A stretch of DNA of 64,000 bases from Rhizohabitans arisaemae (GTDB lineage Bacteria; Actinomycetota; Actinomycetes; Streptosporangiales; Streptosporangiaceae), in NCBI RefSeq assembly GCF_025996515.1, contig NZ_BLRH01000029.1:1-64000 (forward strand). The letters run 5' to 3'. Of the stretch, positions 1 to 7,850 are shown in pieces. Numbering within the stretch: position 1 is the first letter of the stretch; each line of letters opens with the position of its first letter. Under the pieces are notes generated by a model, which was not told where the DNA came from, searched no databases, and worked only from the letters and a program-made list of their open reading frames with translations. The position numbers and the translations under genes were made by a program.

Positions 1-1
1 C

Positions 2-94
2 TTCGACAAGCTCGCCAGCCGCTACCTCGCAGGCGTCACCCTCGCATCTGTTGTGCTCTGGCTCCGCCACTCCGAATTGTCAGACAGGCCCTAG
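2..94 (+). pseudogene. IS5-like transposase, C-terminal end (cut by window edge)
   Basis: The first 31 codons read FDKLASRYLAGVTLASVVLW and end at a TAG. This resembles the last helix of IS5/IS4-type DDE transposases, where a similar ASRYxAxVTLAxxxLWL tail follows the catalytic domain. Only the tail lies in the window, so whether the transposase is intact cannot be judged. It supports the view that the left edge of the window is mobile DNA. Family assignment rests on pattern memory alone. Confidence 0.55.
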
Positions 95-362
95 CGTCCG
101 TTCAGGTCAAGCCATCTGTCGGCACTCTTGAGGACGCCACCAGTCGATCATGTCGGCAGATGTCGAGTCGCATAATCCAACTTGGTCGCCGTTCGGGCGG
201 GGTGGCTAGTGTATGGAGTGCGGCGGCGCGGGCTGCGCTGTCAAGTACGAGACCGGTTCACTCCTCCCTTCGCGGCTCAAACACCGGGGAACGAAGTCGG
301 ATCTTCGCGGTCGAATTCAACCGTCAAGGACGCATGATTGCTCGATGGTTGCTCGCATGTAC
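95..362. other. Non-coding stretch between transposase tail and tRNA-derived repeat
   Basis: Short overlapping open frames occur on both strands, but none has a recognisable motif or a convincing ribosome binding site. I see no terminal inverted repeat that would mark the end of the upstream insertion sequence. Probably intergenic or element-derived DNA. Confidence 0.4.
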
Positions 363-518
363 GCGGTACGGCACGGCACGCAGTGTCATCGCCAGGCAGA
401 TTGCCGGGGACGGCGGCGGATAAACTGATAGAAGTCGATACACTGCGGCACTCAACGGCATTGATCAAGTCGACTTTTAATCCGTAGGTTCTGGGTTCGA
501 GTCCCAGGCGCCTCACCA
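363..518 (+). repeat. Attachment-site-like direct repeat ending in a tRNA 3' half, copy 1
   Basis: The last 47 or so bases (about 472-518) look like the 3' half of a tRNA: an anticodon loop reading CTTTTAA (anticodon TTT, Lys-like), a perfectly paired T arm (CTGGG-TTCGAGT-CCCAG), an acceptor strand GCGCCTC, a discriminator A and an encoded CCA. No D arm or 5' acceptor strand precedes it, so this is not a complete tRNA. The 109 bases before the tRNA half and the tRNA half itself recur at 6920-7075 with about 85% identity by hand alignment (23 mismatches, no gaps). Such structure is typical of the element-side end of an island integrated into a tRNA 3' end. Confidence 0.65.
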
Positions 519-758
519 TTCATACCCCGTCTGACCTGCGATTTCTCGGTTTCAGGCGGCTTGCTGCAAGCGGTTGATCGCGAGTGGTTGCTCGTTGGCT
601 GCACAACCAAACCGTGATCAGGTAGAGCAGACGGAGAGACACAAGCCGCGATCTTGCTCATGTCGCCGCCATGTCAAACCCCAGGTCAAGCGCCCCGCGA
701 CGACTTTTGATCCGGTACAACACGAACTGGTGCGTTCCATACCCGCGATCACCACGAC

Positions 759-789
759 GAGGGTGCGTCCTCGTCGAGGACGCACCCTC
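759..789 (-). terminator. Rho-independent-type hairpin after the lipase gene
   Basis: GAGGGTGCGTCCTC pairs with GAGGACGCACCCTC around a 3-base loop, a 14-bp perfect stem. It lies 12 bases beyond the stop of the minus-strand lipase at 802. There is no long T run, as usual in high-GC actinomycetes. Confidence 0.75.
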
Positions 790-801
790 CCGGCTCATCC
801 C

Positions 802-1644
802 TTAACCCAGCTCGTTGCCGTGGGTGACGGCCAGCGGGTTCGGCAGGGCGTCGAGTTCGTTGAGCACGATCTGGTGCACCACTGGGTCGAAGTTGACAGC
901 GATGTGACCGCTGAGGTCGAACGGGGCGCGGTCCTGGAGCAGGATGTTCTTGACGGAGTCCCCTGTGAGGAAACTCGATGTGTACGGCGTGACCACCATG
1001 TCGAACTTCGTGGCGATCACCGTGTAGTTCACTCCGGGCACCGTGTCGCCCCCGTCATTCAGCTTCTTCATGAAGTCGGAGTCGGTAATCTGCTGCCGGC
1101 AGGCCTGGCACACCAACGCGACTGCGGGGTCGAGCCCGAGCAGCCTGGCGAGGTTCGCCAGCCCGAGGGCGCTGGTGCCGTGGTTGGACGGTGTGATGCC
1201 GATCAGCCTGTGAACCTTCTCCGCGCCTTTCAGGAACTTCAGGTAGTAACGCGGCATCATTCCGCCCTGCGAATGACCGACGAGATCCACCTTGGATGCC
1301 CCGGTCTCCGTCAGCACCTTGTCGACGAAGTCCGACAGCTGCTGAGCGGACTGGGCGATATCGCCCATGGCCTGGAGCGGCCCCGTGCCCCGTAGGTGGC
1401 CGTAGTTGAGCGCGAAAACACAGTGGCCTCCCGCCTTCAGCTTCGGTGAAAGCGTTCCCCAGTTGCTGGCCATGTCCTCGAACGTGCCGTGGACCAGGAC
1501 CACCGGACGCGGGCGGAGCGGTGACGGCTTGCAGGCCCAGATGTTGGCCCCTGGGGGCGAGATGTCGGCGTACGCGGGCGCGGTGAGCGCCGAGAAGACG
1601 AGCAATGCCCCAATTACCGCCGAGACAACGGCACGAAGCTGCAT
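802..1644 (-). CDS. Secreted triacylglycerol lipase / alpha-beta hydrolase
   Basis: 280 residues. Residues 1-26 form a signal peptide (hydrophobic AVIGALLVFSALTAPAYA with an AYA-type cleavage site), so the enzyme is exported. The mature part begins a lipase fold with VVLVHGTFEDM (oxyanion-hole HG) near residue 50, and the nucleophile elbow GHSQGG lies near residue 123, as in actinobacterial class 2 lipases (PF01674-like). A C-terminal His in the SGHIAVNFDP segment is a good catalytic candidate. Two Cys pairs may form disulphides outside the cell. It is a single-gene unit followed by a strong hairpin. Substrate is inferred to be long-chain acylglycerols or esters. The ATG start has a weak GGTGG ribosome site. 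Confidence 0.9.
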   Translation of the reverse strand: MQLRAVVSAVIGALLVFSALTAPAYADISPPGANIWACKPSPLRPRPVVLVHGTFEDMASNWGTLSPKLKAGGHCVFALNYGHLRGTGPLQAMGDIAQSAQQLSDFVDKVLTETGASKVDLVGHSQGGMMPRYYLKFLKGAEKVHRLIGITPSNHGTSALGLANLARLLGLDPAVALVCQACRQQITDSDFMKKLNDGGDTVPGVNYTVIATKFDMVVTPYTSSFLTGDSVKNILLQDRAPFDLSGHIAVNFDPVVHQIVLNELDALPNPLAVTHGNELG

Positions 1645-1898
1645 TTATCCACCTTTCGGGAAAACGACGTTGCATGTCGGCCGCGTCTTCCAATGAAAGG
1701 AGAAGGCGAAGGTTGAACATTGATTGCGAATCATATTCCTTCGGCCATGCCATGTCATTTGTGTTCCTGAGCGGAAAATTTGGCCCATCCAGTCGACTCT
1801 CTTTTGTCGACTTTTGAAAAATAGAAGCTCCCGCGCTCGCAGTCAAAGAATCAAAGTCACTAAAACATCCCAGGGAACACCAAAAATCTGGCAGGCTT
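1645..1898. other. Lipase upstream region
   Basis: This stretch is more AT-rich than its surroundings, which suits a promoter for the leftward lipase gene. I could not pick a convincing -35/-10 pair. It grades into the integrase relic. Confidence 0.35.
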
Positions 1899-2080
1899 GC
1901 CGACCCGGGCCGAATGACCTGGACAGGTCGGCTCCGGAGGCCTTCGCGACCAGAACCGATGCAGACATCTGGCTCACAAAGAAGGAGGCGGAGATCGTCA
2001 ACGACGACTGGATTGATCCAGATTCCGGGAAGATCCTCCTCGGTTTCTGGGCAACCGCAGCGCCGCGAAGGTGTTCGTGA
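1899..2080 (+). pseudogene. Tyrosine-recombinase (phage-type integrase) N-terminal relic
   Basis: One open frame reads APEAFATRTDADIWLTKKEA and then EIVNDDWIDPDSGKILLGFW. This matches the pattern of actinobacterial phage integrases just before the core-binding domain (FATKTDADxWLxxxEADxxxGxWxDPxxGxxxxGEYA). The frame closes at a stop near 2080 without core-binding or catalytic domains, and there is no clear start, so only about 60 codons survive. It lies between the two tRNA-derived repeats, as expected for the integrase of the element they once bounded. The assignment comes from motif memory, not a database search. Confidence 0.6.
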
Positions 2081-2247
2081 CGGCGAGATAGGCCAGGCGA
2101 AGGAGCACGACCGGCCATCCTGCCGCACTGGCTCCCCCTCAGGAATCGAATCCTGCCTACAAGAGAAGCCCTGCAAGGCCGTGACCTGGACGGATGGAGT
2201 TATCGGCAGGCGCACTGCCGCCCGAGTCCAGGCGGCAGCCGGTGGAA

Positions 2248-3084
2248 CTACCTGAACGCGGCCGCGTTCTCCACTGCCCATTCGGCGAATGTCCTGGCAG
2301 GGCGGCCCGTGATGTCAGGGACGACGGACGCCCACTGCTCGTTCACCGGAAGTGGGTTCTCGGCGGATTCACGCCACATGCCGAACAGCCAGTCCACCAC
2401 CTCGGCCGGGTACCCCTCCTGGATCCACAGGTCGCGGGCCGGGATCGGGTCCTGTTCCTCGAAGCGCACCGGGGATCCAATGGCGGCGGCGATCGCGGAA
2501 ACCTGCTCCCGCACCGTGAGCGCCTGCGGGCCCGCGAACGTATAAGTCCGGCCGGTGTGCCCGTCTCGAAGGAGGGCGGCGGCGGCCACGGCGGCGACGT
2601 CGGACTCGTGGGTGGGCTGGGTGACGGCTTCGCCGTACGGGCGGCGCACGACGCGCTCGGCGCGAATCTTCGGCCCCCAGTCCAGCCAGTTGCCGGCGAA
2701 CTCGCCGGGCCGGACGTGGGTCCAGTCCACCCCGGACCGTGACACGGCCTGCTCCACGGCCAGATATCCCGAGCCGAACTCCTCCTCGGTGGCGCTCGCG
2801 CCCGAAAGGACCACGATCCGCCGCACCCCCGACTCCACGGCCATCGCGACGATCTCGGCGGCCGTCTCCGGCATGGGGAACAGGTACAGCCGCTCCACAC
2901 CCTTGAGCGCGGGCTGGAGGGATTCGGGCCGCTCCAGGTCGCCTTCGCGCACGTCGACCTCGCCGGGCAGGGTGGCCGCGGCCGGTCGTCTGGTCAGGGC
3001 GCGTACGGCCCGCCCCTCCTGCAGCAGTTCGGCGACAACCCGCCTGCCCACCACGCCGGTCGCACCGGTCACCAGGATCGTCAT
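2248..3084 (-). CDS. NmrA-like NAD(P)-binding oxidoreductase, paralogue 1
   Basis: 278 residues. The start MTILVTGATGVVGRRVV is a Rossmann nucleotide-binding motif (GATGxxG) of atypical short-chain dehydrogenases (NmrA / NAD(P)H azoreductase-like group). Other family marks are RIVVLSGAS near residue 90, WTHVRPGEF near residue 120 and a C-terminal TGRPxRTFxEWAxENAAAF signature. The catalytic Tyr of classical SDRs is not evident, so it may be a quinone reductase or a redox sensor. Its ATG overlaps the stop of the upstream paralogue (ATGA), so the two genes are cotranscribed and probably translationally coupled. A third paralogue lies 1.6 kb away. Confidence 0.88.
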   Translation of the reverse strand: MTILVTGATGVVGRRVVAELLQEGRAVRALTRRPAAATLPGEVDVREGDLERPESLQPALKGVERLYLFPMPETAAEIVAMAVESGVRRIVVLSGASATEEEFGSGYLAVEQAVSRSGVDWTHVRPGEFAGNWLDWGPKIRAERVVRRPYGEAVTQPTHESDVAAVAAAALLRDGHTGRTYTFAGPQALTVREQVSAIAAAIGSPVRFEEQDPIPARDLWIQEGYPAEVVDWLFGMWRESAENPLPVNEQWASVVPDITGRPARTFAEWAVENAAAFR

Positions 3085-3968
3085 GCCGGTTCCCCTCCGA
3101 AATCCGCGGCGTGATCAAAGGCCCAACGGGCGAACGTGCGCGGCGTACGTCCCGTGATCTCCTCGTAGGTGCCGGTCGGCGGCAGCACCCCCGGGCCGTC
3201 GACCGCGGCGGCCAGCAGTTCGACTAGCCAGCGGGTCGTCTCGGCCGGATATCCCTCCGCGAGCCACGTCGAGCGGGCCTGCTCCGGCGTAAGCTCCTCG
3301 AAGCGCACCGGCGAGCCGATCGCGGTCGCGATCGCCGCCACCTGCTCGACCTGCGTGACCTTGACCGGGCCCGTGATCGTGTAGGCCTCACCGACGTGCC
3401 GGTCCGTGAGCATGGCCGCGACCGCGACCTCCGCCACGTCCGCCTCGTGCACCAGCGGGTAGCCCGACTCGCCGTACGGCGCGCGAACCACCCCCTCGGC
3501 CCGGATGCCGGAGGCCCAGCCGAGCGCGCCGGCAGCCAGCAACCCGGGACGGACATGCGTCCACTCCCTGCCGGTGGCCTCCACCGTCAGCTCCAGCCCC
3601 CGATGGGCCTCGCGCTCCTCCTCCAAGTGGCGCCCCAGCGCGCTCGCATCGTCGAACGGCGAGAATCCGGCCGCCGCCGCCGAATGCACCACAAACCGGT
3701 GCACACCCGCCGAGGCCGCCTGCTCCACGAACCCGGACTCAGACATCACATAGGCGAAAGGGAACAGGTAAACCCGCTCGACCCCCTTCAGCGCCGCCTG
3801 CCAGGTCTTCGGCTTGGTGAAGTCCCCGTGGACCAGCTCCACCCCGTCGGGCAGCCGGGCCGTACGTGGATCACGCACCATCGCGCGAACCCGCTGACCG
3901 GCTCCCACCAGCCCGTCGACGACGCGACGGCCGATGTTGCCGGTCGCCCCCGTCACTAGGATCGTCAT
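3081..3968 (-). CDS. NmrA-like NAD(P)-binding oxidoreductase, paralogue 2
   Basis: 295 residues. It opens with the same MTILVTGATGNIGRRVV Rossmann motif and carries the WTHVRPGLL segment and the C-terminal TGRTPRTFARWAFDHAADF signature. It is first gene of the two-gene leftward operon with the 2248-3084 paralogue. Similarity between the two is obvious along the whole length, so they look like an old tandem duplication. Predicted cytosolic NAD(P)-dependent reductase or redox-sensing protein; substrate unknown. Confidence 0.88.
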   Translation of the reverse strand: MTILVTGATGNIGRRVVDGLVGAGQRVRAMVRDPRTARLPDGVELVHGDFTKPKTWQAALKGVERVYLFPFAYVMSESGFVEQAASAGVHRFVVHSAAAAGFSPFDDASALGRHLEEEREAHRGLELTVEATGREWTHVRPGLLAAGALGWASGIRAEGVVRAPYGESGYPLVHEADVAEVAVAAMLTDRHVGEAYTITGPVKVTQVEQVAAIATAIGSPVRFEELTPEQARSTWLAEGYPAETTRWLVELLAAAVDGPGVLPPTGTYEEITGRTPRTFARWAFDHAADFGGEPA

Positions 3969-4720
3969 GTCGCTCCTCTGGTTTTCCGGATGAGCACACC
4001 GGGCGCCGCCGCGTCCGTGGCATTGGTTTCGCGGCGGCGCCCCGCGGACCCGGTGATGCTAGGCAGGATTTCCGGAGCTCGCACATGGACCGTTCCACGG
4101 CAGCGGGTCCTGGCCGACGAGTTGGTGGCCGAGCCGAGCCGATTCGCGGACGGCGTCGAAGCTGTATCCGACCAGCTCTGCGCCTGCCGAAAATCACATC
4201 CGTGCAGGTCAAGCGGCATGTGAGTACTTGTGGACCTGGGTTGGCTCAATTTAGTGCGCACCTTCGGGAGCACGGATCCGCTTGAGCGCGTCGCGTAGGT
4301 CGGAGCGCAGGGAGTCGGCGGCAGTAAGGACATGGTCGCCGGCTTGGATGCGGATGGTACGGCAGGGGCGTGCTCGTGGAATCCGCTCGATTCAGATTCT
4401 CGGCCACGTCCAGACGACTCGGGTGATCGTGAGCATCAGCGTGACCATGATCACCGAGCTGTGTCAGGCGGTGGCAAAGATTGGTGTTCCCACCGAGCTC
4501 GAACTGAATGAGTCGACATTCCGGCCCGGAACAGCGCGAGGAAGTCGTTCCATCATGGGCGAGCTAGAGCGCCCTGTCCGGTTGAGCCTGGGTTGCTGCT
4601 AGTGTTGACGACCTCAGATCCGCACCCTTCTCCCGGCAGCCTTGAGGGCTGAGGCTGAAGCACATGCTCAGGCCGCGGGGGAAGGCGCAAGATCTCCGTC
4701 GACAGTTGGAGAGTCTTGCC
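3969..4720. other. 750-bp gap with relic DNA between divergent NmrA-like genes
   Basis: No convincing gene lies here. The only recognisable content is the 76-bp DUF6326 gene relic at 4376-4451. The frame that follows the relic's stop on the minus strand stays open for about 45 codons but has no motif I know. Promoters for the divergent genes at 3968 and 4721 must lie here. Confidence 0.5.
4376..4451 (-). pseudogene. C-terminal relic of a DUF6326-like membrane protein gene
   Basis: On the minus strand this reads IMVTLMLTITRVVWTWPRI followed by TGA, nearly the same as the C-terminus of the gene at 9165-9590. Hand alignment gives 72 identical bases of 76, continuing 15 bases past the stop codon, so this is homologous DNA and not chance. 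Upstream the frame hits a stop within a few codons, so only about 20 codons remain. It is inverted relative to the intact copy. Confidence 0.75.
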
Positions 4721-5680
4721 ATGGATGAAATCAAGCGGATCAAGAGTGCGCCGGAATCCGGAGAACTGCGGCTGCTGACCGTGGTCGGCGCGAGAAAAGA
4801 CGCCGGCAGCAGCCCTACCGGGATCGTCGGGCGAAGCCTGGCACGGCAGTTGCTCGCCGTCGGCGATCGCGTGCGCGTGATCGCTGAGTCCGACCAGTTG
4901 GCCGACTGGCCTGATGCGGTCGAACTTGTCGAGGGGTCCATCACCCGCCCACGGGAGTGCGCTGAGGCCTTCGACGGCGTTGACGGTGTCTTCCTCGCCG
5001 GTGCGGAGCCCTCGACGGTGCAGGATGCGCTGGCGCTCGCACTGGCCGCCGGTGTCCGGCGCATCGTGGTGCTGTCCTCGCACGGGCCGGAGTACGAGGA
5101 GTCGTATCCGCCGGAGACGTGGTTCTGGCTGGCCATAGAGAAGGCCGTCGAGCGTTCAGGGATCGAGTGGACTCACATCCGGCCATCGGCGGTGATGGGG
5201 TCCATGGTCGAAGGCACCTATCCCGCCACGGGATCGGACTGGCCGGACACGATCAGGGCCGAGCTGGTCGTCCGGGAGGCATTCCTCGACGAGGGCCACT
5301 ATCCGTTCATCCACGAAGACGACCTCGCTGCTGTCGCAGTGTCGGCACTGCGCAACGACGACTACGTCGGAGCCGTCCTTGAGGCGGTCGGCCTGCCGCT
5401 CAGCACCCTTTCTCGCGTGCGGAGCATTGCCAAGGCCATCGGCCGCGACATCGCCGCCGTCGAGCTGACGCCCTCCGACAGCCGCACGAACTGGGGCCGT
5501 CGTGGCTGGCCCGACAGCGGCATCGACGTGACGCTGTACGCCCTTGAGGAGTACGGCGCGAAACTGGCCGAACTCACCCAATGGACGCTCGAGCAGCGGC
5601 CTTCCGTGCAGGAGATCATCGGCCGTCCACTGCGTACCTACGACGACTGGGCGATCGAGAACGCAGACCTGTTCCGCTGA
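4721..5680 (+). CDS. NmrA-like NAD(P)-binding oxidoreductase, paralogue 3
   Basis: 319 residues from the ATG at 4721, chosen over an ATG at 4664 because GGAGAG sits 7 bases before it. The Rossmann motif is modified: TVVGARKDAGSSPTGIVGRS carries an insertion where the two neighbours have a compact GATGxxG. Family marks remain: RIVVLSSHG, WTHIRPSAVMG and the C-terminal GRPLRTYDDWAIENADLF. It is divergent from the other two and more derived. The altered glycine loop may change cofactor preference or abolish binding, which is inference. Confidence 0.85.
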   Translation: MDEIKRIKSAPESGELRLLTVVGARKDAGSSPTGIVGRSLARQLLAVGDRVRVIAESDQLADWPDAVELVEGSITRPRECAEAFDGVDGVFLAGAEPSTVQDALALALAAGVRRIVVLSSHGPEYEESYPPETWFWLAIEKAVERSGIEWTHIRPSAVMGSMVEGTYPATGSDWPDTIRAELVVREAFLDEGHYPFIHEDDLAAVAVSALRNDDYVGAVLEAVGLPLSTLSRVRSIAKAIGRDIAAVELTPSDSRTNWGRRGWPDSGIDVTLYALEEYGAKLAELTQWTLEQRPSVQEIIGRPLRTYDDWAIENADLFR

Positions 5681-5944
5681 CACCTGGCCTACGCCGGCAG
5701 TACCGCGAGCACCATCCCCGGTAACCGCCGTACCCATGGGCGGCGGGCCGTGCTCTTCGTGGGCGAACCGGTCGCCCCGCCCATGGCGGCGCAGATCATC
5801 GCCGTGCCCACCACCCACCAGGAGAGGGTCTTCTCCCGGCTCGCCCTCGGAATACCGCTTCGAGGAGGTGGGTCGGTGGCTCGCCGACGCCGTCGATGCG
5901 CCTTGGACCTGCTGAAACACGGATTCACCAAGAAGGGAAATGTC
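5681..5944. other. Intergenic stretch before the TIM-barrel gene
   Basis: An open frame continues upstream of the next gene but lacks family motifs. A short segment near 5860-5915 reads EEVGRWLADAVDAPWT and could be the tail of a lost gene, but this is too short to assign. Confidence 0.35.
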
Positions 5945-6892
5945 ATGAAAAAGGGAATCAACTACGACACGGGGTTCCTGCCGGGAGACCAATTCAGCCG
6001 CAAGGTGTTCGACGCCGAAACCGTGCGACGCGAAATGCGCGTCATCGCCGACGACCTGCACTGCCAGGCCATCCGCGTGTCCGGCGACGACCCCGCCCGG
6101 CTGAGCGTCGCCGCCCAGGAAGCCGCCGAGGCAGGGCTGGAGGTCTGGTTCGCGCCCTTCCCCGTGGACCTGCCCGACCAGGACACGCTGGCCTTCTTCA
6201 CCGACTGCGCCGAGCGCGCGGAGGCGGTCCGGCGCGGTGGGGCCGAGGTGGTATTCGTGACCGGCTGCGAGTACACCACCTTCGGCCACGGCTACCTGCC
6301 CGGCGACACCTATACGGAGCGCATGGACGCCATGATGGCCGGCCTGACCTGGCTGGATTCGTTGAACACGACCAAGGGCCGCTTCAACGCATTCCTCGCC
6401 GAGTCGGCCGAGACCGTACGGTCGCTGTTCAACGGCCGGATCACCTACGCTTCGGGCTCATGGGAGTTCGTTGACTGGGCCCCGTTCGACCTGGTAGGCG
6501 TGGATGCCTACCGCACCGCGTACAACGCCGACACCTTCGTCGAGGAGATGCGCGGCCACTTCAAGCACGGCAAGCCTGTCGTGGTCACCGAGTTCGGCAC
6601 CTGCGCCTGGCGGGGCGCGGCCGAGCAGGGCGGCGCCGCGATGCTGGTGCCGGAGGGGGCGGTGCCGGACGAGGGCGAGCAGGTCCGCTACTTCGAGGAG
6701 ATGATGGACATCTTCGAGAAGGAGAACGTGGACGCCGCTTTCTGGTTCAGCTTTGCCGGATACGCCCTCCAAGGCGCGGCCGACATTGGCTCCTACGGTG
6801 TCGTCAGGATGCTCGACGCGACCAGGTGGGAGCCCAAGGCGGTCTTCCACGCCATGGCCACCAGGCACGCGCGCGGACGCGCTGAGGCGTGA
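5945..6892 (+). CDS. TIM-barrel glycoside-hydrolase-like protein
   Basis: 315 residues from ATG 5945, preceded by AGAAGGGAAA. The order of segments looks like a (beta/alpha)8 barrel: MKKGINYDTGFLPG, then AIRVSGDDPARL, LEVWFAPFP, VFVTGCEYTTF (an acid after strand four), a strand with VGVDAYRTAY, and PVVVTEFGTCAWRG, where the Glu of TEFGT sits like a glycosidase nucleophile. AAFWFSFAGYAL would be the last strand. There is no signal peptide, so the enzyme is cytosolic. Related actinobacterial proteins have, as I recall, been labelled abortive-infection proteins; nothing in the sequence supports a defence role on its own. The gene lies just inside the second tRNA-derived repeat. Confidence 0.7.
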   Translation: MKKGINYDTGFLPGDQFSRKVFDAETVRREMRVIADDLHCQAIRVSGDDPARLSVAAQEAAEAGLEVWFAPFPVDLPDQDTLAFFTDCAERAEAVRRGGAEVVFVTGCEYTTFGHGYLPGDTYTERMDAMMAGLTWLDSLNTTKGRFNAFLAESAETVRSLFNGRITYASGSWEFVDWAPFDLVGVDAYRTAYNADTFVEEMRGHFKHGKPVVVTEFGTCAWRGAAEQGGAAMLVPEGAVPDEGEQVRYFEEMMDIFEKENVDAAFWFSFAGYALQGAADIGSYGVVRMLDATRWEPKAVFHAMATRHARGRAEA

Positions 6893-6919
6893 CCGGGACC
6901 TGCGGCGTCGTTCTGGAGA

Positions 6920-7075
6920 GCGGTACGGCACGGCACGCAGCGTAATCGCCCCGCAGGTTGCCGGGGACAACAGCGGACAGAGCGATGGAAGTCGATACAC
7001 CGCGGCACTGCGCGGCATTGATCAAGTCGGCTTTTGATCCGTAGGTTCCGGGTTCGAGCCCCAGGCGCTCCACCA
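6920..7075 (+). repeat. Attachment-site-like direct repeat ending in a tRNA 3' half, copy 2
   Basis: This is the partner of 363-518: same length, no gaps, about 85% identical. Here the T arm has a C-A mismatch (CCGGG with CCCAG), the anticodon-loop region reads GGCTTTTGATCC, and the acceptor strand is GCGCTCC before ACCA. A D arm and 5' acceptor strand are again missing. The degraded T arm says this copy is not a working tRNA end. Together the two copies bracket 6.4 kb of DNA. Confidence 0.65.
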
Positions 7076-7080
7076 GCGAG

Positions 7081-7114
7081 AACGGCCTCAGAACAATCAT
7101 GTTCCGAGGCCGTT
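7081..7114 (-). terminator. Hairpin after the two-component operon
   Basis: AACGGCCTC-A-GAAC pairs with GTTC-C-GAGGCCGTT around the loop AATCAT, a 13-bp stem with one mismatch. It lies about 80 bases past the stop of the leftward response regulator at 7197 and directly after the tRNA-derived repeat. Confidence 0.65.
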
Positions 7115-7196
7115 GACGGCTCCCTTTGACGGCAATGTCCTATGTGAGCCCACCCAGTGCCGCATCGAGCTTGTCCAAGGCCGTGGCCTGAAGTCG

Positions 7197-7850
7197 TCAC
7201 TGGACGCGTTTCGTCTGGTAAGCCCATATCGCGAGCTCGACCCGGTTCCGGACGCCGAGTTTCGTCATGAGACCGGCGAGATGGAACTTGACCGTACTCA
7301 TGCTGATGTGCAGTTCCCGGGCGATCTCGGCGTTGGTCCTGCCTCGTGCGACCCGGCCGAGCACGTTCTCCTCCCGGTCCGTCAACGCGTCGATGGGCTG
7401 GGCCGGCGCGGCGGCCGGGCCGCCGGTCGCGAAGGTGGCGAGCAGCCGGGCGGTGACGGCCGGGTCGATAAGCGCGTCACCGTGTACGGCGGCGTGGATC
7501 GCCCGAATCAGCTGATCCGGTTCCGTTCCCTTGAGGAGGAAGCCACGGGCACCTGCTCTGAGTGCTCCGTAGATGTACTCGTCGGTGTCGAACGTGGTGA
7601 TCACGACGACGGCGATCGGATCGTCCACGTCCGGTCCGGCGACCAGCCGGGTGGCCTCGATGCCGTCCAGGACGGGCATGCGGATGTCGAACAGGCACAC
7701 GTCGGGTCGCAGCCGGTGGGCGAGCGCGACGGCCTCGCGTCCATCGGCCGCCTGCCCGACCACCTCGACACCGGGCTGGCCGTTGAGGATCGTCGTCAGT
7801 CCTGCCCGGACGATGCCCTGGTCGTCGGCGACGAGCACGCGGACGGTCAT
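7197..7850 (-). CDS. NarL/LuxR-family response regulator
   Basis: 217 residues. The receiver domain (1-120) shows the acidic pair in VLVADDQG, the phospho-acceptor Asp in CLFDIRMP near residue 54, the TTF switch Thr and the GFLLKG Lys near residue 104. The C-terminal HTH begins at LTDREENVLGRVARGRTNAE and continues with VKFHLAGLMTKLG, a LuxR recognition helix. The ATG overlaps the kinase stop (ATGA). The longer upstream frame belongs to the kinase's other reading frame, so the ATG at 7850 is the start. Confidence 0.95.
   Translation of the reverse strand: MTVRVLVADDQGIVRAGLTTILNGQPGVEVVGQAADGREAVALAHRLRPDVCLFDIRMPVLDGIEATRLVAGPDVDDPIAVVVITTFDTDEYIYGALRAGARGFLLKGTEPDQLIRAIHAAVHGDALIDPAVTARLLATFATGGPAAAPAQPIDALTDREENVLGRVARGRTNAEIARELHISMSTVKFHLAGLMTKLGVRNRVELAIWAYQTKRVQ

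Noticed and set aside
472-518. Complete tRNA gene
   Set aside because: Only the 3' half is present; no D arm or 5' acceptor strand pairs with GCGCCTC upstream.
574-1395. Long plus-strand frame opposite the lipase
   Set aside because: It is the antisense shadow of the lipase gene, which has a signal peptide and active-site motif.
5945-6892. Phage-defence (abortive infection) gene
   Set aside because: The label is only remembered from annotations of similar proteins; the sequence looks like a TIM-barrel hydrolase and has no toxin or defence partner.
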